From contig OZ345363.1 of assembly GCA_977006965.1 (NCBI GenBank), positions 682,001-746,000 on the forward strand: DNA of 64,000 nucleotides, given 5' to 3'. How positions within the stretch are numbered: position 1 is the first letter of the stretch; each line of letters opens with the position of its first letter. Below are positions 1-11,174 of this stretch, piece after piece. Made by a program: the position numbers and the translations under genes. The notes below the pieces were generated by a model. The model was not told where the DNA came from, searched no databases, and saw nothing but the letters and a program-made list of their open reading frames with translations. The stretch is from Phymatolithon calcareum. Lineage: Eukaryota > Rhodophyta > Florideophyceae > Hapalidiales.

Positions 1-200
1 ACACAAAGTGGATCACTACTTTTCTCATTGCAATTAGCAATATCAGCAAGATGAGAAACAAGCCAGATTCAAAGGTCGTAGAAACGGCATTGGCGGCTAC
101 TACATTGAACGTTCAACGCCCTCTAGAGTAAGCGCAGACTAAAAGATCCGGTCCCAGTGAAATCCATATTTTGTTTCTTAAAGGTACCTTTATATTTCAC

Positions 201-1209
201 TCAACGTCTACTAGCTTGTGCACCTAACGTAATATTATAGATCTCCAAACGCTGGCGCTTATTCAGCTTTGCATTGGGACTCTGTGTCCTTTTTCCCGAT
301 GCCTTAAACACGAATTGTTTAACCTCGGCAATAGCAGTCAGATGCGCTCTGTCACTGACACATGCGCGAAATGCGTCCGCCCATCGCAAAAACGGATACA
401 TATCAATGCTATCAACGACCCATTCTTCCGTCGCATCAACAACAATCGTATGATCAACGACAGATGCTACGTCACCAATACTCCCCGCCAAGAATACACC
501 ATTCGTCCGTTCCAGCAGCTCTTCTACGCATTTCGACTCATTTCCAACACGCTCAAGGTGCACTCTAGTCTTTTGAAGCTTGAGCCAGTTCCCTGCACCC
601 TAGATGGTGTTTCTGAAACCTCGAAATGACAAGAAATCGAAGCAAATATGTTATCTTCATTCTTAGACCTCATCACGGTCTTCTCTGCCGAGCGAATCTA
701 GAGTCGCTGTAGCTTTTTCGAGATCCGGATTCTGCAAGGGTGCAAAACGTTCCCTTTTTGGCAGTTCAACACTCATAAATGGCCAACAATGCTCTATCAA
801 GATGTCTTTCGTCATTTTCAAACATAGCTGACCATTATTTCCCACAATAGCCCCGAAATCTCCGAAGAAATAAACTTCGAAGTTAGTACGACACGCGAAA
901 AATTCCAGGGAAACGAATCTGAGGGGATAAAAGGTATCATATGAGCCATTTCGCGCATCCAAGACATAATGCTGAGTGTCTTGCAGAAGGATGCCATCAT
1001 GAACTTTCCCATCCCCCACAAGAACTCCTCAATATTCCAGGATGGCGAGATATTTCCGCGGCTGTCTCGCTCTGCACGATTCCTAAATTTCCATCGCTGT
1101 GCAAATTAGTATGAGTATGACCGGCTTTGAAAACGAACGCACCATTTCCGCACAACGGCATAGAGTAGCATAGCTGCACTCTCCACAGAATATTTTTCGA
1201 TGTCACCAT
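201..1209 (-). pseudogene. Broken coding region, family not recognised
   Basis: Three minus-strand open stretches follow one another in different frames: 1209-997 (70 aa), 1028-663 (about 122 aa) and 563-201 (about 121 aa). Their composition looks protein-like, with mixed hydrophobic and charged residues and no low-complexity runs. The first two overlap at a point where a one-base shift would join them. That pattern suggests one gene broken by frameshifts, or the exons of an intron-containing gene. I recognise no domain, catalytic motif or zinc-binding pattern. A decayed transposon gene is as likely as a host gene. The joining of the three pieces is my inference. Confidence 0.3.
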
Positions 1210-2396
1210 TCTCGAACTGGAGGACCTACAGAGTTAGACTTGGGGCCAGCTGAAAGCACATTGACAATACCCGTCGAGGTTATGCATCCGCCTTCACGAG
1301 GGTTCTGCAGGTAGAAATACCAGAGAATACTCGCTCAGCGGTCGCCGGTGACGCACAGATCACACCGCGTCCGGGAGAGATATCACATATATCATTGTAA
1401 ACTGGTTGAGAAAGCGCCGCCATCTCAAGATTACTTTTCTCTCACACTTCAGGAGTCCTTGCTGTGACGAGGTTTCGTCCTGAAACAGTGAATTTTCCCA
1501 ACAGCGGCAGCGGGCGGCGGCAGGACAAACGTTCTTGTCATTTGTGAGCGGCGGGAGGAGAGCTCAAAGAGCGACTATGGTGCACACGGCCAAGCCGGGC
1601 GCAAGCTTCAGTGAAATATGGTGTCTCGCGGCATTTGAGCTTGTGAACAGCGGGGGTCGGCACGTCCAAAACGGTGGCCTCGCGTGCCTTCGATAAGGAT
1701 AGCCTAGAAGACGGAGATATGAGAGGGAATAGTGCTTTGATGGAGGAATGTTATCATACCTAGAGTCGGTGGCGGGAGGATCGAGCATGGCAAGGTAGGG
1801 CGGTTTGTGCCGCTAAGTGTCTAATTTGGGCCGGTAAGGTCAGTAGATTGGCTCACGTGGCCGTTGCATGTCGTTGAGCCTGATGGCGACTACGGCGTCT
1901 GAAATTAAAAACCTTGCGTTCTGGTTGGCTCGACGATGACAGGGGGCGCGGGAAAACATTTTCGTGTGTTATATTTTCCAGGGTGAAGGGTACAAAGATG
2001 TTCGCCTTTGGACTGACTCGACTTCGGTGGCCATGATGCTGCGGCTGCCTTTGCTGATACTGGTGTATGAAGCGAAGACGAAAGAAGCGTCTCAACTTGG
2101 GTGCTCTTTATATACACTTTCTTACTACGCATGTCCCCATTTTGCTTAGCTCATGTCCCACGGTGAGATTGTGCGTGAATCATGAACAGAATAAACGGAT
2201 TTGAGTGAACCTTACGGCGTCCGTTTCGTTACGGAAATGCAGAAGAGAAAAATTGGGAACCTTCAAGCTAGACAGGGCCTGCGGTAAAGCATCTCGCAAT
2301 CTTGTGATTGTATTGCTAGAAGACTGTTCTCCACTTTCACTGAAGCACCTTCTAATGGGGAATTTAGGATAGTTCGAAGACAAAAACATTTTCGTC
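1210..2396. other. No gene recognised
   Basis: Only short overlapping ORFs below 81 codons occur on both strands, and none has a recognisable motif. I see no repeat shared with the rest of the window. Confidence 0.4.
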
Positions 2397-2767
2397 TTGA
2401 GGAGAGTCTCTCTACAATTTACGAAAAAGCCCGAACGATATGTGATCAGACGATCATTTGGTCATGCGGCTTCTCGAGTATCGCAATTCGGTAAGAACCA
2501 GTGGAATGCTACGCCTCTCTGTGCTGGTTTCTGGAATGCCCTTAGGGAAGGTTTAGTTGAGTATTCAAAGTACATGAAGTACTTTACAAAGGCGAACAGC
2601 GCTGAGGATCCGACTGCACAATGATTGACCTCTTGCTGTTGAGGAAAGCTAGAAATGTCGCTGGTCTTCAAGATGGTAAGCCGCGGACCGCTAATTACGA
2701 CGTTCACGGGTTGATGAACTTGACTGAACCGTATATCGATTCGATTCACTTGTGGTACACGGAGTGA
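2397..2767 (+). pseudogene. Possible short coding remnant, unrecognised
   Basis: An open stretch of 75 codons (2397-2624) is followed, in another frame, by an ATG-started stretch of about 49 codons (2621-2767). The two overlap by a few bases. Both have varied, protein-like composition and together they could be a decayed gene. No family is recognised. The overlapping minus-strand ORF at 2462-2875 is longer (137 codons), but it is Arg/Pro-rich in the way shadow frames often are. Which strand, if either, was coding is uncertain. Confidence 0.2.
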
Positions 2768-4370
2768 AACGGGAACGCGCTCCGGTCGTGGACAGGGACA
2801 GAACTTGGGCCGGTAACCTGCAAGTGCCAAACGCAATGCTAGTCGGAGCACTATTACGTTTCGCGGAGATGCCAACCGATCGTCGGATCGCTAGCTGGTG
2901 TCTCCCCCTACTCGCGACGTAGGGTACGGGGTCTCGCCTCCCGCTTGTGGTGAACGTTGGTTCTTCACCGAGATGGTGGGATGAATGAAAAGGACTTTAC
3001 CTTGACGATGGAAATGGTTTGAACTTGATGGTCCCTCTTTCTCCCTCGCGTTGGCATCGTCGACTATGCTAAAGTATGCCTCGAGATAAAGCTATCGTAC
3101 GATGATCCCGCGCAGTAAGTGTAAGCTAGGTCTCTTCGACCAATGGATGCCTGGTGCTTTGCTATCCAGGCTAACAACCTTGTTGCCCACGTGTATATCG
3201 AACCAAAACAACAAACTTACTATTCTTGCGACAAGAAATGCATCTGTTTTTTTGCCGTATCCAGTTACTAATGGAAGGACATTTTTCTTTAAATATGTAA
3301 CATCCGCGATGACTGCGTATAGATTCGTACAAAAACCTTGCTCTTGAGTGGATATTCAAACAACAACAATGTGTCCCTCTGTGTTTTTATACTTCACTTG
3401 CGACAAGGGAAGGGATGTACACAACTCGATTCAAACGGAGAGGTGTGGAAAATTACAATAAAGATTTATCAAGAGCATTTCGTCTAAATGGCTCTGACAT
3501 GAACAGAAAAGATCTGGCCAGTCCCGATGGTGTGACTTTTGTTCCTTTACATATAGGACGAGAGAAAGAAACTACATCGAGGTGGTGCAAAGACTACTTT
3601 GTGGTGTGAGCTGTGCATGTAATCAATATGGAAGAAGTGTTTCAACCATGGAACTGTGAGCAAATACTGCGAAAGGAAACTCATGCAATCTAGATGCGTG
3701 TTTCCCATCTAGCAGGTTCAAAGAGTGCTCTGCAGTAAGGGCGTCAATCGAGTCAGGAAGTGGAACGAAGTCTTTGAAGTCATTCACAGTACTTGAACTA
3801 TCTAATACTTAGAAAAAAAGAACATTTTGTCTCCATGATTCATTTGCACCATTCACATGGTGCATATCAGATTTGCATGGTGAAAAAACACTCAGCAACA
3901 ACGTGCAAAATTCATCGTACATGGTGAACTTTACATATTTTCTTCACCTTCTGAAAGGTGGATGTTAAGCTTCACTTCATGGTTTCTTGGAGAGCAACCG
4001 TTCTTGCTCTGAAATGCACGGAGGGATGGAAATTATTGAAAATAATAAAGAGAGAAGGAGAACCTTATTTGTTGCCCACCAGGGCCTAATCCGGGATGAT
4101 GAGGTGTAATTTTGTGGAGTGCGACGCGAAGCCATGAGCTAGAGAAAGATAAAACGGAGCAGGCGAAGCCCTGTCACGCCTGCCGCCCTCCAAAATTATA
4201 TTTTGGGTGGCTCCGGACTGTTTATCCCACCATTGCACCTGACAGACTTTTTCGTTGCGCTACAATCCATTGCTTACGCTCTCATTTAAGTAGTTGATTT
4301 CGGACATTAGGAAAGCATTGGATTGCAGTACGTATTGGCGATGGTCCAGGGATGAACTTTGAATGATTTT
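2768..4370. other. No gene recognised
   Basis: This AT-rich spacer has ORFs no longer than about 80 codons and no identifiable domains. A short imperfect inverted repeat lies near 4187-4213, but nothing else stands out. Confidence 0.4.
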
Positions 4371-5363
4371 GTGGATCATGCAGAATCATTTGAAGTCGAC
4401 TTCGAACTCATATGCTGATGAGTATTTAACATCCATTCTATCCATCTCACACCGCGTCTCCAACAACAACCACTCCTAACCACGACAGCGCTAACTTCAA
4501 CCATGCCAACTCACTCAGCTCCTAGCTTTGCAGGTCTCATGTCTCATGTCCACAAGTCACCATAACCACCACAACTACCACCACCACCCCCGAACATGCA
4601 GTTCCGAATTGCTGCTTCTATTCAGCAGAACCGCGCAAATGTAGTTCCTGTTAGTCAAAAGTGATGGACGGTTCGGGGTGTGCTGAATCGCCGGATCGCT
4701 GCAACCACTGCCATAGATCGTGGTGCACTTGTTCGCCAAACCACAAATCTCATGCTCCATATTTCTATTCTCCGCACCGTGTACCGACTACCGCTCAAGT
4801 ATCTACTGTTGGTAACACACTCCTTCGTGCCCCCTAACTTCTACCCCGTCTCAATCGCCAGTTCCAACCACAAAGGCTGTTACTTCTCCTCCCCCGCTGC
4901 CCAAATCATCTCAATGCGGTGCTTCTGCCTTCTTCTGCGAGAACGTTGAGTACCTTCCTGTGGGCCCCAACCGTGAAAGCACCAACTGGCGCCTGTGCGG
5001 AAGTGCATCCATCACCAGCATGGTATCCGCGGCACCCAAATGCTCTCCTTGGATCCCACCTACGGCAAGTTCGGTCGTCTTGTCGTGAATAATTTTTCAC
5101 CGCCCGGTAACTTGTTCTACGGTCGCATGTACACAAAGGTCGACAAGTTTTCAACTGGGTCTCTATTCGCACATTTCGTCATGACAGAGGTTTTCCGTAA
5201 ACAGGGAGAGGACCGATTGCGTCCCATCGGTGGGCAGTATGACCTGGATGGTTCCACTGATGGATTTGAGTTAGTTTTTGGGGGTGCTGGGTCTGACGGA
5301 AGTCAGCCTGGTGATTATACGTCGTGGCAGAAGACAACACCTACCACTGTCGGTGTGCTGTAG
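4371..5363 (+). pseudogene. Secreted Cys/Pro-rich protein gene, decayed copy with long C-terminus
   Basis: This is a relative of the open genes at 10135-10551 and 53484-53897. The upstream flank near 4375-4470 and the Cys cluster (C-x7-C-x2-C-x4-C, from about 4679) match those genes. The signal-peptide region after the ATG at 4502 is degenerate and stops early. About 90 bp bounded by an 8-bp inverted repeat (CCCCGAAC/GTTCGGGG, about 4589-4678) interrupts the Thr-rich stretch, and later frameshifts separate the Pro-rich linker from the end. Unlike the other copies, an open C-terminal stretch of about 120 residues continues to 5363, with Tyr/Gly/Phe-rich text. This copy therefore preserves what may be the original full-length C-terminal domain. 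Function is unknown. Confidence 0.55.
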
Positions 5364-5467
5364 ACACGCAACGATGCGGTAGCCCCAGAAGCTGCAGGAA
5401 TAGGCGGCCTAAATTCCGACATAGGTTCTGCGAGCAGGAAGAACGCAATAGGCTTCCAGCAAACCCT

Positions 5468-5846
5468 ATGGCTGGAAGGCAAAGGGAAGCCTACTTAAGC
5501 AGTTCCCGCTTCGTAGTTTTAGTAGAGAGCATCTCACCATCTCATCGGAGAGAGATCACCCCTTTTCAAGATAAACCATTCTTCATCTTTACATCACAGG
5601 TGATTACAGAAAATTTCTTTCCTGCAGGAGCATGTCTGAGTGATAAGAGGAAGATCGTTGAAGTTTTGATTTGGAAATGGACGACCATCGAACCATGGAA
5701 AGTAGAAGTCAATCGTCGGCTGGAGGGTAATCGGATGCCTACTTAAGAGGTACCCCATTTGTAGTTTTAGTAGAGAGCATCTCATCAGAGAGAGATCACC
5801 CCTTTTCAATATAAACCCAACCTTATCTTTGCACTCTCAGTAATTA
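5468..5846 (+). repeat. Two direct copies of a ~130-bp sequence
   Basis: About 5468-5600 and 5710-5846 share a common order: a GCCTACTTAAG-like start, the block TAGTTTTAGTAGAGAGCATC, GAGAGAGATCACCCCTTTTC and an ATAAACC block. They are separated by about 110 unrelated bases. They could be partial solo LTRs or promoter pieces. No target duplication was found. Confidence 0.5.
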
Positions 5847-5864
5847 TACGTACGTGGACGAGAC

Positions 5865-6480
5865 GTGAAAGCCGCAGTCGAACTCGCTAGCGATGGGATA
5901 GAATGGAAGAAACTTAAACCCTCGAATCGCTGCTAGCTTCATTAGGGGAAAAGGCAAAATGAATGAATGAACTGTCGTGGTCAGTGGGAAGTTACAGACT
6001 TGACTGACACAGAGTACACTGCCGTTACCAGGTCAGTCGCACTGCAGATAGTACACGTTAGCTCTGCATTCGATCTCCAGCAGGCAGTATTAGTTCAAGC
6101 TCCATTTCAGCTTCGGACTCCTAGAGAGGTCAATCACGTTTTTCCAATTCATTACATGTTAGCAGAGCATTTCGCTCATCGCTCATCAGGTCTCCTCTTG
6201 TCACCATGCAAGAGCTCGCCGTCTCGGTCTACATCTAGCCTCACGCTAGACTTCGCCGACCACAAAGGTGTTCGTCCAGAACACATCCAGTCTTACACTG
6301 GAGTTTTACGGACCTCGACACCTTTGTGTTTTGTCTATCATTGTCGCACACACAGCTCGTTCGTAGTCGATCCGTGTTTTACATCAGTCAGGACTGGTTG
6401 TTAGAGACGAGGAGTTTGATGGGTAGAAGGCATGTTAAATACCGAACAGCACATGACTTCGAAGTAGTAATTAAGTGGAT
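5865..6480 (-). pseudogene. Remnant of the secreted-protein locus, inverted copy
   Basis: The two flanks of the secreted-protein genes are present in inverted orientation. Bases 6400-6480 match the upstream side, including the GTTTGATGGGTAGAAG and GTTAAATACCGAA blocks also seen at 10590-10640. Bases 5865-5950 match the downstream side seen near 10050-10100. The interior, where the protein should be, is different sequence. The Cys-rich coding segment has therefore been lost or replaced. This copy points toward the decayed plus-strand copy at 4371-5363. Confidence 0.45.
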
Positions 6481-6530
6481 TTATTGAGAAGGTACCATGT
6501 GTGTCAACGTGAGGAAAGTCGGCACCTTTC

Positions 6531-6860
6531 TTAGCATTCTACTACACTCGAAATTTCGGTTCCTAAATCAGAATTTCTTAGTATCGCGTCGATGGCTCGG
6601 GCCACGTTGGTCTCCTCTGCAGGGGTCCATGTTGGCTTTCCCAGGATGCTCTTCAGTATTCTAACTGCCCATGCTCCTTGACTGCCCATTTCTTCTATTA
6701 ACATCGGAGGATTTCTTGGAAAATGACCTACAAACCATCTTGCACAGAGAATTCTGTGCCTGTTTTCTTTCATCCTCACTGCTTTGTGCGGTAGACTATT
6801 CTTGGAAAGGGAATTTTCCTAGCGCGGCGTTCTTCTTGTTGTTCCCAGGCTAGTCTGAGG
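6531..6860 (-). pseudogene. Unrecognised coding fragment
   Basis: An 82-codon ORF ending at 6531 reads like real protein (amphipathic, Ile/Leu/Ala-rich). In a neighbouring frame upstream there is a further 30 or so codons of similar quality. The likeliest source is the C-terminal part of a transposon protein, but no motif proves it. Confidence 0.25.
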
Positions 6861-7555
6861 GCACTCCTGTCTTGGATATCAGTTGACGTGCTCGATTTTC
6901 GCATGCGGTCCAGCGTCTCAAGTTCCAGCTCTGCCCCATGATTTCGAAGTCGACTTCAACTGATTCTGTGTGATCTCTGGTGCATCCGTGGGGACCCAAA
7001 AATGCGCTTTCTCAGTACAGTCGAATCCCTCATAGTGCAACGATTCGGTGGAAAGGGTCATTTTGCATTACTAGGGACTTTGCAACTCGAGGAGTTTATC
7101 ATATCGCGACTAGGGCGACCCAGAATTAAGTGGAAACGCCCAACTGTGGTACTCGCTGGCGTGACTACGTGGCTGCGCCGCGGCTGCCCAAGCCACTCGG
7201 AGAAGCTACGGCGCGTGAACGTCAGGGCAGTTACTGTACACGTACATTGTTCATCGGTTTGTCTTGGTCATCCACGGTAATTTAGCCCAGTAAGAATCAA
7301 CTCTCGACGAATCGGGATGAGCCAGCTGCATTGATGCAGATATCATTTTTCAAAAATTTAATCAAAATTAATGGTAGCTTGCCATCCCGTTTTCATTTTG
7401 CGGGTTTGCAATGACCCCTAATTTCCATTAAATTTCAGGCGGAAACGGGATTGGTGGACCCGTTCTAATTGCTTAGTGGGAGGTTTTGCAACAAGAAGGA
7501 TTGCAACTAGAGGGATTCAACTGTACAATACTCTTCTGTACAGTAAACTTTGAAG
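6861..7555. other. No gene recognised
   Basis: Contains a short inverted copy of the secreted-gene upstream flank near 6930-6980 (a GAAGTCGACTTC core). Otherwise there are only short ORFs. Confidence 0.35.
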
Positions 7556-7765
7556 CAGGGGAATGTTGGGGGGGGGGAGAAACGCCGACTTCACAAGTTA
7601 CATAAATTTAATTGTGAAAGATACCCCTTCGTGTGCCGACTGGATTATGAGTTTATTAGGTAATCAAAAAATTTCGACTACGCAGCGTAATGCCTTTATT
7701 TCCCATTATTTCTCTCCATAAAGCCTACTCCTGCAACGAGAACAGTAGCATTCCCTGTTTGAAGT
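7556..7765 (-). mobile_element. Half of a CAGGGGAATGTT-ended MITE
   Basis: Starts with the terminal motif CAGGGGAATGTT and a G-run. It continues as the reverse complement of 11350-11540, the right half of the complete copy at 11175-11540. The opposite terminus is missing, so this is a truncated copy. Confidence 0.6.
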
Positions 7766-7899
7766 AGTGCAAATTTTACGACAGGTCGACATTGAGGACA
7801 ACAGTTCCATACCTTTTGCGCCTTTGTAAGTACCGGTCGATATCCGTATAAGGCTATTGCATGGCCAGTGCCTGGGAGGCCCAGGCAATTCAGAAGCTG

Positions 7900-8084
7900 T
7901 TTGTATTGAAAGAGAAACAATAATCATCATTATGATAATAAAGCCGTAGTTGCACGTTCTCCACATACGTAATCATGATGATAATCATGATGATAATCAT
8001 GATGATTATGATTACGTTCGTGGAGAGCGTGCAACTACGGCTTTATTATCATAATGATGATTATTGTTTCTCTTTCAATACAAA
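7900..8084. repeat. Very large near-perfect palindrome
   Basis: Arms at 7900-7964 and 8020-8084 are 65 bases each, with a single mismatch. The 55-base centre is itself built of (ATGATGATAATC)-like repeats that can also pair. A transcript would fold into a hairpin of more than 60 base pairs. Parts of the arms resemble the TTTGTATTGAAA segment of the palindromic repeats at 10.7-11.2 kb and 52-53.3 kb, so it probably belongs to the same foldback family. Confidence 0.85.
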
Positions 8085-8364
8085 GATTGCAATCTTATGC
8101 TGCTAACCGAGGTTATTCTAAAAAAGAGGTTCCAGTTATCGAGGTCTGACTGTACCATGCTTTTTCCCCCTCGAGATCTCTTCTGTAAGACCAGAGGTAG
8201 GTTTTGGAGTTTTGCTGACTATGCCTCTTTTAACGCATCTAGAAACCCTCCAGAATGGAAGTTTGCCAACTTACTCCGTCAATGGGGCACCGGGCGCCTC
8301 AATAAAATGAACAATTACGTTACCATGCTTGAGCAACAACATCGCCAATATCGCCTACCGCCGC

Positions 8365-9323
8365 CCATGCCCACCGCCGCACCGAGAGTAATTTGCGCCA
8401 CTCCATCGCTGTGGTTTGCCGGAGGCGTCTTTTTGCGTTCCTCCTCTTGCTTGTGGAGACATCTTTTGCCCCCTTGGCCAGCTGCCATAAGCGCACTTAC
8501 TACCGAGTGGTTTGCGAAGCGCTTGTAACTCTCATTTTGATCCACGCACCTTCGTAGCCTCAATAACGTGCTTCAAGAATGAAGGCTCTTATTTTATCTG
8601 ACTACCTTTGTCATTTTGCTGATTTGTTCGACGTTACGCGCCTCCTTCGACTTTCGCAAAATAAAAACCAATGTTGGCTTTAACTTTTTCCTTCCCTCCA
8701 CTTCAACGTTGCGCAAGGTATTTATGGGGTGAAGAGGAAGCAAAAAAAATTGCACTTTACTTTGATTAATAGATCAAGAACACAGAATAAGAACTGCATG
8801 TAAAGCACAATAAAGCCCGGTAAGCGGCAGACGGTTTGCTCACCCATCACAAACGCTGCAGTCCGTCCCCGCGGCTCCGGACACGACACGATTACTGAGA
8901 CAAAGGGGCGGAGTCAATCGCTCTGAGCGCGGCAGCGGGTGGGGTCGACTGCAAGACGTTTAAGAGCAGCCACAAGCGGAGTCGCACGGAGTATTTGGCA
9001 GAGGTACCGACAAGGCATACCTTTCCAGCGGGGAGAGACACAGCACAGTAGCCAGGCGGTGTATTTTGCATATGTGGCCGGCGTCGCGTGGGGCGAACAG
9101 CAGGTTAACCGCAGCCGGACGGCATATTTGGCCAAAGGCGCAGCCAAGTCATTGATTTCCAAAGGTGCGGCAATGCGCGGCGGCAAGGCAGACGACGCAG
9201 TTCGGCGAGGACGGTGTTGAGGCCTGCATCGCCGGCGGTGTGGGGCAGCGCAGCGCGCAGGCGGACGATGTAATACGGCGAGGGTTGCGTTGAGGCATGC
9301 ATCGCCGACGGCGTGGGGCAGCG
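8365..9323 (+). repeat. ~1-kb dispersed repeat R1, copy 1
   Basis: Matches 13088-14065 through most of its length. Its right part is GC-rich and contains two partly repeated units of about 70 bases (GTTGAGGC.TGCATCGCCG followed by GTGGGGCAGCG). It ends abruptly at 9322-9323, where homology to the PTRHD1-like gene begins. The repeat therefore truncates that pseudogene. ORFs in either strand here look like GC-rich shadows. Copy 2 lies inside an element with terminal inverted repeats. Confidence 0.6.
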
Positions 9324-9623
9324 AGCGTTGTCATCTGCCCGGTTGCCCGTGGCGCGACGTACGCAGCCGTATGCGCACAGTGAGTTTCGGGATGCGTGGC
9401 GGCGACGGCGGCGTGGACCGCTGCGCCACTAGGGCGCCCGTGCCCCATCCTAGATCTGTGCGCACCACGACGTACTGCACGAGGTCGCCGGCCGCTGGCG
9501 GTGTGGATGTTGTTGCGAGACTTGCAGACATTGCGCAAGGAATGCGTGGGCAGTGATTCTGTCGCGAAGAACGGGGGAGACTGGTGATCCGAGCGGGGGC
9601 AAGAAAGCCGGTGCACGGTGCAT
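9322..9623 (-). pseudogene. PTRHD1-like gene, truncated and frameshifted copy
   Basis: Reading leftward from an ATG at 9623, the sequence matches the first two thirds of the intact gene at 54404-54886. That includes the conserved stretch with DLVQYVVV and GWGTGALVAQ. It differs by small indels, one before the internal Met and one after GALVAQ, so no single frame is open. Homology stops at 9322, after the codons for the motif MTTL, where repeat R1 begins. The C-terminal third is absent, so no functional product is expected. The upstream region matches that of the intact gene for more than a kilobase. Confidence 0.8.
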
Positions 9624-10134
9624 GGCGGAGCGGCGCGCAATCAGAACAGACGTCTGCCTGGATCGGCGCGTGCGCGCAAGTTGCGTAATGGAGGCGTGAC
9701 CATGTGGACACGTGTGTTTTCCTGGTCTATTTTTTGTTTTTTTGGGCTACACTTCGTCTGCACTAGACGCGAGAATTACCTTCTGGGCTGGCGCATACAG
9801 TACTACTCTAACTAGAACGATGGACCCAAGTCGGCCACAAAAGACTTTGTCACCTCGACTAGGGCTTAGTTTCTTCAAGGCACACTGGCGGAATACTACT
9901 GTAGTCAACGTTGTCAAGAAAAGCAGAAATCTCATGTGATTTCTCTTTACTTTCAGCCAACGCGCTCCGTAGACAATACAATGTCGTCAATATAGACATG
10001 CGCAACCTAGCAAGTACAAACAGCTCTACATACTGCACAGGATAGGATAAAATGGAGAAAACTTCGACCCTCGAAGCGCTGCGAACCTCACTTGGGGAAT
10101 TACAAAGTACAATACAATACAATACATATACACA

Positions 10135-10551
10135 TCACACGTCCGCGCGCGACATGGTGCTTTCGACGTTGGAGCCCACGGGAAGGGACTCAGAGTTCTC
10201 GCAGAAGATGGCAGAAGCACCGCATTCAGATGACTTGGGCGGCGGCGGCGGAGGAGGAGAAGTCGCAGCACTTGATGGTGAAACTGACGATTGCGACGGC
10301 GCGGAAGGTAGAGGGGCAGGAGCGACAGGACATACTTGAGCGGTAGTTGGTACACGGTTCGGAGAATAAAAATACGGGGCACGAGATTTGTGGTGTGGCG
10401 AAGAAGTGCACCACGTTCCATGGCAGTGGTTGCAGCGATCCGCCGATTCAGCACACCAGGTGGTGGTGGTGGTTGTGGTGATTTCTGGAGAAGACACCCT
10501 CGAAACGAGGAGACTTAGTACCACAACAACGAGAACGAAGAGCTTTGGCAT
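10135..10551 (-). CDS. Small secreted Cys/Pro-rich protein
   Basis: This is a 138-residue ORF from an ATG at 10551. Residues 1-24 form a clear signal peptide (Met-Pro-Lys-Leu followed by a Val/Leu core, ending before SSPE), so the product should enter the secretory pathway. A Thr run and a Cys cluster follow (C-x7-C-x2-C-x4-C), then a Ser/Pro-rich linker with a polyproline run, and a short tail with two more Cys. The start matches the copy at 53484-53897, where the flanking sequence is also conserved. Compared with the decayed copy at 4371-5363, the C-terminus is about 120 residues shorter. No known family is recognised. A cell-wall or extracellular role is only a guess. Confidence 0.6.
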   Translation of the reverse strand: MPKLFVLVVVVLSLLVSRVSSPEITTTTTTTWCAESADRCNHCHGTWCTSSPHHKSRAPYFYSPNRVPTTAQVCPVAPAPLPSAPSQSSVSPSSAATSPPPPPPPKSSECGASAIFCENSESLPVGSNVESTMSRADV

Positions 10552-10739
10552 GGTTGAGAGCACGGTCGTGGAGAAGTGGTTGTGGTTGGAGACTCGTAGT
10601 TTGATGGGTAGAAGCCATGTTAAATACCGAAGAGAGCATGATTTCAACGCTGACATCAAATGATTCTGTTGGATTTCTGGATTTGTTCCAAGTAGATCCC
10701 TGCCGCAGAACTTATTTGATGATACACGAGGGCATTTCC

Positions 10740-11165
10740 GTGTACTACTGTCGCATTGTCTAAGAATATCGCATACCCAACAATGCGTTTTCCCTCTGAA
10801 CGGTAAATTTCAAAATTTACTGCAGGTCGACAAATGAGGACAGCGGTTTGAGAGCACCACTACCGCACGGCTAAATCATAAGGCAAAATGGCAGGGCGAG
10901 ATTTCGCAGCCTCGAGGCTGGAGCGCCACTACCGCACGGCAGTCCCTTTGTAACTACTGTACCAGTCGATATCCATCCAGTTCGATACTATTGTATGACC
11001 CATTTCAAGTTGCAACGGGCGAAGTTTTGTATTGAAAACAATCATAATGTTATGATGAAGCCGAAATTGTAGCACGTGAGCTCAAGAAACTCACTCCCCA
11101 TACGTATCAAGATCTCAAGACAAAAAGTGTACATGTCGTAGTTACGACATGTACACTTTTTGTGT
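10740..11165 (-). repeat. Hairpin-rich repeat related to the 52-53 kb tandem units
   Basis: Read on the minus strand, this segment resembles the units at 52036-53340. Shared parts are the ATTGTTTTCAATACAAA-like block, the GATATCGACTGGTA block and a Cys-free AT-rich spacer. Near 11119-11162 an inverted repeat of about 21-base arms (AAAGTGTACATGTCGTA core) nearly abuts its partner. Confidence 0.6.
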
Positions 11166-11174
11166 CAGTATACT

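Larger units (their letters stand above)
9322..10699 (-). repeat. Inverted segmental duplication, left arm
   Basis: These 1.4 kb are the reverse complement of 53336-54706. They cover a secreted-protein gene, its downstream flank, the intergenic region and the 5' part of the PTRHD1-like gene. The arms are about 44 kb apart. Small indels have accumulated since duplication. Confidence 0.8.

Noticed and set aside
8914-9640. GC-rich ORFs on both strands around repeat R1
   Set aside because: Frames are shared with the non-coding repeat copy at 13.5-14.1 kb, with indels that break them.
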